Source of the DNA: JAZLDV01 sp045614925
GTDB taxonomy: Bacteria > Bacillota_I > Bacilli_A > Erysipelotrichales > Coprobacillaceae
Direction of reading: 5' to 3'
DNA length: 11,443 bases
Assembly: GCA_045614925.1 (NCBI GenBank)
Contig: JAZLDV010000094.1
Location: forward strand, 1-11,443
Below, piece by piece: positions 5,731 to 11,443 of the stretch. The number at the start of each line of letters is the position of its first letter. Positions within the stretch are counted from its first letter, which is position 1. The position numbers were made by a program, and so were the translations under genes. The notes below the pieces were generated by a model, which searched no databases, was not told where the DNA came from, and saw only the letters and a list, made by a program, of their open reading frames with translations.

Positions 5731-8079
5731 TTATTTTTTAAACAATTCATCTAATAATCTTACTACACCTAATGCATCTTCTCTATAATAAGATGCACCA
5801 ATCATTTCAGCTATATCTTCTGATAAAACTGCTCCTCCTACAGTAATAGGACAATCACATCCAAAGTCACGTAATGCCTGAATTGTCTTTTTCATTGATT
5901 CTACTGTTGAAGTCATTAATGCACTTAATCCAATAATATCAGGTTTATATTGTTTATATGCTTTGACTACATCTTCTACTTTCACATCTTTTCCTAAATC
6001 AATCACTTCATAACCATAACTTTCACATACAACTTTCACAATATTTTTACCTATATCATGAACATCTCCTTCTACTGTTGCAATCATCATTCTAGCGATT
6101 GATGCAGAAGAATTTGTAAATGATTGCTTAATGACATCAAAAGCTAGTTTTGTTGTTGAAGCAGATTGAATTAATTGTGGAAGAAAGACAATATGTTTTT
6201 CATAATCTTCCCCTACTTTATTTAATGAAGGGATAATCATATGATTTATAATATCCATAGGGCTATGATCTAATAGTAACTGTTTTGTTTTTTCTTTAAT
6301 TTCATCTTTTAACCCTAATACAATCATATCTTCTAAAGATAAATCAGCAGTCTTATTCTTTTTTACATCTACATTAGATTGTTTAGAAATATAATTCTTA
6401 CTTTCTTTATCAATATTCATTAATACATGATAAGCATCAATTGTATCCATTAATTCTTTATCTAACGGATTAATAATAGCCATATCTAATCCTGAATGCA
6501 TTGCTAAAGATAAGAATGTTTTATTTAATAAAGGTCTATTAGGTAATCCAAATGAAACATTAGATACACCTAAAACAGTACGAACACCTAATTCTTCTTT
6601 TATAAGTTGAATTGCTTTTAATGTTTCTTTGACTTCTTTTTGTTGTGCAGAAGCAGTAAGTGTTAAAGCATCAATAATAATATCTTCTTTTCTAATTCCA
6701 TATTCTTTTGCAGTATTGATAATCTTCTTAGCTATTTCTAATCGATCTTTTGCTAATAATGGAATACCATCTTCTAAAGTCAATCCAATCACAACACCAC
6801 CATATTTTTTTACAATTGGAAATAATGCATGCATTATTTCATCTTTACCATTTACAGAGTTAATTAATGGTCTTCCATTATAATAACGACATGCTGTTTC
6901 TATAACTTCTAAAGATGAAGAATCAATAACTAAAGGAACAGATACAACTTCCGCTAGTAATTTCATTACATTTAACATGGCAACTTGTTCATCAATACCT
7001 GCAATTCCTGTATTTAAATCCAATATATGTGCGACTTCCTGCTGTTTTAATGCTTCTTTTACATATTCATCATATTGCTTATTGATTAATGCTTCTTTTA
7101 GTTTCTTTTTCCCTGTTGGATTCATTCTTTCACCACAGACAAGCAATGAATCATTAAAAGTTACAGTTTTGCAATATGACGATACTCTTGTTTTATATTC
7201 ATTTTCAATAATATGCACATCTTTTATATTTAAATCACTTAATCCTCTAATATAATCTGGAGATGTTCCACAACATCCTCCTACAATACTTACACCATTT
7301 TCCATATAAGGTTTTATAGCTTGTACAAAATCATCTTTACTCATTGGATAATGTGTACATCCATCTTTTAAACATGGAAGTCCAGCATTAGGCTGAATCA
7401 TCACAGGAATATGTGCATTTGATAATATTTCATCAATTATAGGCTTTAATTCAACAGGTCCTAAAGAACAGTTGACACCTAATACATCTACCCCTAAACT
7501 TTCAGCAACATTCACAAATGTAACTGGATCACTTCCTGTTAAAGTTCTTCCATGTGCTTCAAATGTCATTGTTGTAAAAAGTGGCAGATTACAGTTTTCT
7601 TTAACTGCAAGAATTCCTGCCTTTAATTCATATAAATCACTCATTGTTTCTAATAAAATGGCATCAACACTATCTTTTCCTATTTCTACAATACTTTTAA
7701 ATATATCATAGGCTTCATCAAAACTTAATGATCCTGTCGGTTCTAATAATGCTCCTATTGGTCCTATATCTAAAACAACATAAACCTCTCTATCACACAT
7801 TTCTTTAGCTTTTAAAGCATTATTAATTCCTGCAACAATCATTTCTTTATATGAATACTTGCATTCTTTCATTTTTATAGGATTACATCCAAATGTGTTG
7901 GTTGTAATAAAAGAAGCCCCTGCATCTAAATATCTCTTATGTATATCTACTATCAGATCACTTCTATCAATATTATAAGTTTCAGGAATATCACCTGCTT
8001 TTAATCCTGCATTTAAAAGCTGTGTTCCCATAGCTCCATCAAAAATAAGCATTTCTTTCCCTAATCTATCACGTAACAT
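5731..8079 (-). CDS. metH: Cobalamin-dependent methionine synthase MetH, short form
   Basis: Transfers a methyl group from 5-methyl-THF via cobalamin to homocysteine, giving methionine and THF. Domain order over 782 residues: homocysteine-binding barrel (about 1-290) with the zinc cysteines C204 (GVNCSLGP) and C269-C270 (GGCCGT); pterin-binding barrel (about 310-560) starting at GERMNPTG, with INSVN and GVSNVSFGLP; cobalamin cap (about 580-655); and a Rossmann cobalamin domain with DVHDIG, whose H674 is the lower cobalt ligand. E. coli MetH has about 1,230 residues; here the C-terminal SAM-binding reactivation domain is absent and is supplied by the gene just upstream, which overlaps this one by 19 bases. 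GAGGGA at 8085-8090 precedes the ATG. Last gene of the operon. A corrinoid protein with a different methyl donor is unlikely because all three catalytic modules are complete. Confidence 0.96.
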   Translation of the reverse strand: MLRDRLGKEMLIFDGAMGTQLLNAGLKAGDIPETYNIDRSDLIVDIHKRYLDAGASFITTNTFGCNPIKMKECKYSYKEMIVAGINNALKAKEMCDREVYVVLDIGPIGALLEPTGSLSFDEAYDIFKSIVEIGKDSVDAILLETMSDLYELKAGILAVKENCNLPLFTTMTFEAHGRTLTGSDPVTFVNVAESLGVDVLGVNCSLGPVELKPIIDEILSNAHIPVMIQPNAGLPCLKDGCTHYPMSKDDFVQAIKPYMENGVSIVGGCCGTSPDYIRGLSDLNIKDVHIIENEYKTRVSSYCKTVTFNDSLLVCGERMNPTGKKKLKEALINKQYDEYVKEALKQQEVAHILDLNTGIAGIDEQVAMLNVMKLLAEVVSVPLVIDSSSLEVIETACRYYNGRPLINSVNGKDEIMHALFPIVKKYGGVVIGLTLEDGIPLLAKDRLEIAKKIINTAKEYGIRKEDIIIDALTLTASAQQKEVKETLKAIQLIKEELGVRTVLGVSNVSFGLPNRPLLNKTFLSLAMHSGLDMAIINPLDKELMDTIDAYHVLMNIDKESKNYISKQSNVDVKKNKTADLSLEDMIVLGLKDEIKEKTKQLLLDHSPMDIINHMIIPSLNKVGEDYEKHIVFLPQLIQSASTTKLAFDVIKQSFTNSSASIARMMIATVEGDVHDIGKNIVKVVCESYGYEVIDLGKDVKVEDVVKAYKQYKPDIIGLSALMTSTVESMKKTIQALRDFGCDCPITVGGAVLSEDIAEMIGASYYREDALGVVRLLDELFKK

Positions 8080-8684
8080 CTTCTTCCCTCATTTCTATAG
8101 ACACAGTCCTTTATTTTCATACAGGACATACATGATTTTTGTGTTGTTATTCCTATTCCACATATGCCAAGAATTGACTTTAATGGTACAAATAACCCAC
8201 CTTTATTTATACTTAAACCTAAATGTTTAAAAACATCCATATAACGATATAACTCTTTATTTAACTCAAGCGGGACATCACCATAACCTGGTGCAAATCG
8301 ATATGTATGAATAAAAGGTAGTTTTGACTGATATTCATCTAAACATTCTTCTATATAAGCATTAGCCACTGCATCAAAAACAACAGCTTTAGCCATATTC
8401 ACATATTCATAATATTTTATTCTTCTATCCACCTCAGTGCCTAATGTTCCTACAATAACCATACATTGGTCACAATCTTTAAAATAAAAATCTAAATCTT
8501 TTGAATTCAATACAAGATCTAATTCTTTTATTTTTAAAGGATGATGAGATAGATGAAAACATTGATAAATCACTTTAAAATAGGATAAATCAATGACTTC
8601 TTCTATACATTCATCAATAAGTGATTCAGTATATGAATCACTTATTGTCATATTTAAATAATGATATATCTTTGTTTTATTCAT
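8061..8684 (-). CDS. Stand-alone methionine synthase reactivation-domain protein
   Basis: Homologue of the C-terminal activation domain of MetH (PF02965), which binds SAM and reductively methylates cobalamin that has been oxidised to cob(II)alamin. Key evidence is the SAM-binding signature RFAPGYGDVPLE at residues 129-140, followed by VPLKSILGICGIG at 166-178, both diagnostic. The 207-residue protein ends in a cysteine cluster (C185, C188, C194, C203) that is absent from the E. coli domain and may bind a metal or Fe-S cluster. It overlaps metF by 8 bases (the start ATGAATAA contains the metF TAA) and metH by 19. Its own Shine-Dalgarno is poor, so it probably depends on coupled translation from metF. 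Its electron donor is not encoded nearby. Confidence 0.92.
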   Translation of the reverse strand: MNKTKIYHYLNMTISDSYTESLIDECIEEVIDLSYFKVIYQCFHLSHHPLKIKELDLVLNSKDLDFYFKDCDQCMVIVGTLGTEVDRRIKYYEYVNMAKAVVFDAVANAYIEECLDEYQSKLPFIHTYRFAPGYGDVPLELNKELYRYMDVFKHLGLSINKGGLFVPLKSILGICGIGITTQKSCMSCMKIKDCVYRNEGRRCYVID

Positions 8685-9564
8685 GATTCAATTCTTTTAA
8701 GACTGTAGGAATCTGATTAAATATCGCATGAGCAATTTCAGGTTTATTCATTGTATAAATATGTATTCCATCTACTCCATTTGTAATCAGATCAATAATT
8801 TGTCCTATCGCATAATTAATTCCTATTTCTTTCATTGCTTCTGGATAATGATAATAGGATTCTATCATTGTAGATAACTGATATGGAATAGAACATCCAC
8901 ACATCTTTGCAGTATATAATAATGATTTAGAATTTGTAATTGGCATAATGCCTGCAAGTATAGGAACATTGATTCCTCTTTTTCTTGCTTCTTTAACTAA
9001 TCTATAATAATAATGATTATCAAAGAATATCTGAGTCACCAGATATTCTGCTCCTTCATCTACTTTCTTCTTTAAAGCAGCTAAATCATCTTCAAAACAT
9101 GATGCTTCACTATGAACTTCAGGATAACAAGCACCAGATAAACAGAATGCATCATTATAATTGTCTTTAATAAAACGATTTAATTCACTTGCATAATGAA
9201 AATCTAACTGTTCAGGTCTATGTCCATCTTTAGGATAATCACCTCTTAGTGATAATATATTTTCAATATGGGCTTCTTTTAATTCATCACATATTGCAAG
9301 TATTTCTTCTTTATTAGAAGAAATACAAGTTAAATGTGCAACAGCTTCTATCCCATAATCATTTTTAATCTTTGATGCAATTTCTACTGTTTTCCCTTTT
9401 GTAGAACCACCTGCTCCATATGTCACACTAATAAAATCAGGATTAAGTTTTGATAATTCATCAATTGTATGATAAATAGAACTAATATCTCCTTCTTTAT
9501 TTTTAGGTGGAAATATTTCAAAAGATATCGTTGATTTATGTTTTAATATTTCTGATATTTTCAT
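8677..9564 (-). CDS. metF: 5,10-methylenetetrahydrofolate reductase
   Basis: FAD-dependent reductase of methylene-THF to 5-methyl-THF, the methyl donor for MetH. A single TIM-barrel of 295 residues, the usual bacterial length. Catalytic and FAD/folate residues are visible: E16 in SFEIFPPK (E28 of E. coli MetF), D109 in LRGDYP (D120), and Q178 in TQIFFD (Q183). TYGAGGST at 48-55 is also characteristic. TGAGGT sits 6 bases before the ATG, inside the end of the MBL gene, and only 2 bases separate the two genes. No metV-type partner gene is present, so NAD(P)H may be the direct donor; this is inference. Confidence 0.96.
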   Translation of the reverse strand: MKISEILKHKSTISFEIFPPKNKEGDISSIYHTIDELSKLNPDFISVTYGAGGSTKGKTVEIASKIKNDYGIEAVAHLTCISSNKEEILAICDELKEAHIENILSLRGDYPKDGHRPEQLDFHYASELNRFIKDNYNDAFCLSGACYPEVHSEASCFEDDLAALKKKVDEGAEYLVTQIFFDNHYYYRLVKEARKRGINVPILAGIMPITNSKSLLYTAKMCGCSIPYQLSTMIESYYHYPEAMKEIGINYAIGQIIDLITNGVDGIHIYTMNKPEIAHAIFNQIPTVLKELNHE

Positions 9565-9566
9565 AC

Positions 9567-10364
9567 TTATACCTCAATTTCTTCATGTTCATCAGGTACA
9601 ATAATAGTTCCTTTATAAACACTATATCCTTCCTCTAAATATAATTCTTTTTTATTGTTATGAGTATCTTCACTATGAAATAAAATCAGATTTGAAATAT
9701 TCAGATCATTAAACTGTTTACATACTGATAATACTGTTGAATGATTTTTTTCATATGGTTTAAAAATATGTTCTTCCTTATCTAAACAAAATGCTTCATG
9801 CATAACATAATTAGCATTTATAAGTCTTGGATAAAGAGAACTATGACATGTTTCATCTCCTAAAAAAATCACTTTTTTATTATTCATAACTGTTTCAAAT
9901 CCATATAAAAGATTCCCTCTGGCTTGTACATCAAAAAATTCTATATCAAGATCAATAATATTTTTATGCATACCATCTTCTAATTCATGAATAATCATAT
10001 ATCGATTTAATACTTCTATTCCTTTTTTAGGAAGCAGACAAGGCATAATTGTTTTAATATTATGTGCAACTTCTTTATTACAATAAATATTCAAATATCC
10101 ATCATATAACTTATTTTTTATCAGTCCCATCATCGCTTTAAAAATCCAGAATAATCCCATAATATGGTCTGTATGTGTATGAGATATAAAGATATGATGT
10201 AAAGATAAAAGTGAAATATTATGCTTTTTAAGTCTTCTGATTATTTCTGCACTTCCTCCAGTATCAACTAATAAATATTGATTATTGTTCTCTATTACAA
10301 AACAAGTATTATATAAATCAAAAACAAAACCATGTCCTGTTCCTAAAAATGTTATTTTAGACAT
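9567..10364 (-). CDS. MBL-fold metallo-hydrolase, ribonuclease Z-like
   Basis: Metallo-beta-lactamase fold with RNase Z-like features over 265 residues: FLGTG near the start, HTHTDH (H62, H64, D66, H67), GDE (D170), HEAF (H189-E190), HST (H208) and LILFHSED (H230). The second half resembles a clostridial MBL group often labelled RNase Z, but the canonical HFSxRY end motif of tRNA-processing RNase Z is replaced by HSED. The bridging histidine that normally precedes the YGF segment seems to be Gln (Q147). True tRNA 3' processing is therefore doubtful, and because tRNAs here encode CCA, RNase Z need would be limited. A phosphodiester or ester substrate is possible. I start at ATG 10364: AAGGAG at 10374-10379 abuts an in-frame ATG at 10373 but is well spaced for 10364. 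First gene of the metF-metH operon; its role there is unknown. Confidence 0.85.
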   Translation of the reverse strand: MSKITFLGTGHGFVFDLYNTCFVIENNNQYLLVDTGGSAEIIRRLKKHNISLLSLHHIFISHTHTDHIMGLFWIFKAMMGLIKNKLYDGYLNIYCNKEVAHNIKTIMPCLLPKKGIEVLNRYMIIHELEDGMHKNIIDLDIEFFDVQARGNLLYGFETVMNNKKVIFLGDETCHSSLYPRLINANYVMHEAFCLDKEEHIFKPYEKNHSTVLSVCKQFNDLNISNLILFHSEDTHNNKKELYLEEGYSVYKGTIIVPDEHEEIEV

Positions 10365-10373
10365 AATGATCAT

Positions 10374-10379
10374 CTCCTT
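10374..10379 (-). promoter_or_regulatory. Shine-Dalgarno that fixes the MBL gene start
   Basis: AAGGAG on the minus strand directly abuts an ATG at 10373 (too close to be used) and lies 9 bases before ATG 10364, which is at normal spacing. Confidence 0.75.
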
Positions 10380-10387
10380 ATTTTGTT

Positions 10388-10398
10388 ATTATATCATA
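10388..10398 (-). promoter_or_regulatory. Extended -10 promoter for the MBL-metF-metH operon
   Basis: On the minus strand TATGATATAAT is a perfect extended -10 (TATG, one base, TATAAT). No good -35 is present, as is common for extended -10 promoters. Transcription would begin near 10381, leaving a leader under 20 bases and no room for a riboswitch or T-box. Confidence 0.6.
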
Positions 10399-10405
10399 AT
10401 ATATT

Positions 10406-10434
10406 TTGCAATTAATATAAATTTCATATAAAAT
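10406..10434 (+). promoter_or_regulatory. Promoter for the Mbeg1-like gene
   Basis: TTGCAA (10406-10411, 4 of 6), 17-base spacer, TAAAAT (10429-10434, 5 of 6). The predicted start near 10441 is about 20 bases before the ATG. Its -35 lies 7 bases from the divergent operon's extended -10, so the two may compete. Confidence 0.5.
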
Positions 10435-10460
10435 GGTTAGAATAAAGATGGAGGTGTATT

Positions 10461-11443
10461 ATGAAAAATACTATTCTTGATTATGTTGAATTAAGAGGTG
10501 ATTTATCACCTTTAACTCACCCATATAATGAAATTGATTATCTTATTTTTAGTGAACTAACATATATAGACTTTAATGAATTTTTAGATTTTAATAACCA
10601 GTTTCAATATACCTTAAAAGAAGCTTACGAATTATTTCTATCTAAAAATCTTGATATATCAAATAAAACATTTTTACGTATGTATACATTATTTTCTGTT
10701 GTAGCTTATGCTCCTAGATATCAGAATATAAAAATAGTCTATTATATAAATGATGTAAATAAAGAACTTATTAAACAGTTTTCTGTTTTAGGATTGTTAT
10801 TAGAAAATCAGGTTCTTTCTATTCATTACAAAGGAACAGATGATTCTTTTATTGGATGGCATGAAGATTTTCTAATGTTGTGTGATGAAAGTATTCCTGC
10901 TCAAAAAAGTGCAGTAGAACATTTAAGAAAACTAAGTACATACCCTTATCAGTTATCTTTATTAGAAACTTTAAACAATCCTTATTTAGGAAATAGTTTA
11001 TACATAAGATTTAAAAACTATTTTAAATATAAGAAAAATAGACCACTTATAGTAGCAGGACATTCTAAAGGTGGAAATCTAGCAATGTATGCAGGAATAT
11101 TTATTGAAAAAGAAATACAAGATCGTATTATTCATGTTTATAATTACGATGGTCCTGGATTCTTAGATCATGTGGTAAATAGCAAAGAATATAATGACTT
11201 TGTTTCTCATATTACATCTTTTGTTCCTCATTATTCTTTATTTGGAATATTAATGAATCATAAAGAAAATAGAAAAGTTGTAAGAAGTGTTTATTCTCAT
11301 TTAAAGCAGCACGACGGAATGTCTTGGGAGGTTTCTAGAGATGGATTTAAAGAAGATGAATTATCATTAGAAAGTCAGATTGTTGCTAAAAAGTTTGAAG
11401 ATCTTTTAAATACATTAACTAAAGAAGAAAAACAATTATTTGT
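10461..11443 (+). CDS. Mbeg1-like (DUF2974) alpha/beta hydrolase, 3' end missing
   Basis: Lipase-like serine hydrolase of the Mbeg1/DUF2974 family (PF11187), whose substrates are largely undefined. I translated 327 codons with no stop, and the gene continues past the right edge. Family marks: YKGTDDSFIGWHEDF at about 123-137, the nucleophile elbow AGHSKGGNLAMY with S202, YNYDGPGF with D230, and QHDGMSW with H284, a plausible Ser-Asp-His triad. There is no signal peptide, so it should be intracellular. GGAGGTG at 10450-10456 precedes the ATG. It is transcribed away from the metF-metH operon, sharing an intergenic region under 100 bases. Function beyond 'hydrolase' is not supportable. Confidence 0.9.
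   Translation, partial: MKNTILDYVELRGDLSPLTHPYNEIDYLIFSELTYIDFNEFLDFNNQFQYTLKEAYELFLSKNLDISNKTFLRMYTLFSVVAYAPRYQNIKIVYYINDVNKELIKQFSVLGLLLENQVLSIHYKGTDDSFIGWHEDFLMLCDESIPAQKSAVEHLRKLSTYPYQLSLLETLNNPYLGNSLYIRFKNYFKYKKNRPLIVAGHSKGGNLAMYAGIFIEKEIQDRIIHVYNYDGPGFLDHVVNSKEYNDFVSHITSFVPHYSLFGILMNHKENRKVVRSVYSHLKQHDGMSWEVSRDGFKEDELSLESQIVAKKFEDLLNTLTKEEKQLF

Noticed and set aside
6629..7711. Three plus-strand open frames (6629-6883, 6977-7255, 7472-7711) antisense to metH
   Set aside because: They lie wholly inside the well-supported metH coding sequence, have no visible ribosome-binding sites or family resemblance, and are expected by chance in AT-rich DNA with this codon use.
5731..8079. metH as a truncated or decaying gene because it is about 450 residues shorter than E. 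coli MetH
   Set aside because: All three catalytic domains are complete with intact ligands, and the missing reactivation domain is encoded by the overlapping upstream gene, a known arrangement in Firmicutes.
708..10364. Genetic code 4 (TGA read as tryptophan)
   Set aside because: No in-frame TGA occurs within the genes, family-conserved tryptophans use TGG, and the tRNA-Trp here has only the CCA anticodon.
10374..10460. SAM, cobalamin or T-box leader upstream of the methionine operon
   Set aside because: The gap to the divergent gene is under 100 bases, is filled by two promoters and ribosome-binding sites, and shows no conserved leader motif or terminator hairpin.

Overview
This is an AT-rich (roughly 30% GC by eye) stretch of chromosome from a low-GC Gram-positive bacterium. 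Strong AGGAGG-type ribosome-binding sites, tRNA genes with encoded CCA ends, a membrane CdaA diadenylate cyclase, an HPr-family protein and a two-piece B12-dependent methionine synthase all point to an anaerobic Firmicute. Overall style suggests a gut Erysipelotrichia/Coprobacillaceae-like organism; the class is an inference. I see no mobile element, phage gene or CRISPR array, and the window reads as core chromosome.

Layout. Positions 1-565 (minus) hold the 5' part of cdaA. A shared upstream region (566-707) separates it from a plus-strand pduL-type phosphotransacylase (708-1274). Two terminators back to back (1276-1333) divide pduL from a minus-strand unit, threonine aldolase (1638-2651) followed by the DNA-binding protein HU (1332-1607). 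Next comes a minus-strand unit of three tightly spaced genes: an ATP-cone protein with an unassigned C-terminal half (4015-4977), a 79-residue acidic protein of unknown function (3774-4013) and an M19 dipeptidase (2787-3764). It has its own promoter and terminator. A single-gene unit (5064-5336) encodes an HPr-like protein whose phosphoacceptor histidine is replaced by tyrosine. A plus-strand tRNA-Glu/tRNA-Trp pair (5464-5619) has its own promoter and terminator.

The second half is a four-gene minus-strand operon running from 10398 down to 5693: an RNase Z-like MBL-fold hydrolase, metF, a separate methionine synthase reactivation protein, and a short metH lacking that domain. MetF makes 5-methyl-THF, MetH uses it to methylate homocysteine through cobalamin, and the small protein should rescue oxidised cobalamin with SAM. 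No T-box, SAM or cobalamin riboswitch fits in the short leader. Divergent from this operon, a partial Mbeg1-like (DUF2974) alpha/beta hydrolase (10461 onward) runs off the right edge.

I do not see an obviously new multi-gene system. The points most worth a second look are the His-less HPr paralogue, the ATP-cone protein with faint resemblance to class III ribonucleotide reductase, the MBL enzyme that seems to have lost a metal ligand, and the placement of every protein-gene terminator directly on the stop codon. For three genes (ATP-cone, HPr-like, MBL) the position of the Shine-Dalgarno sequence supports a start downstream of the longest open frame.
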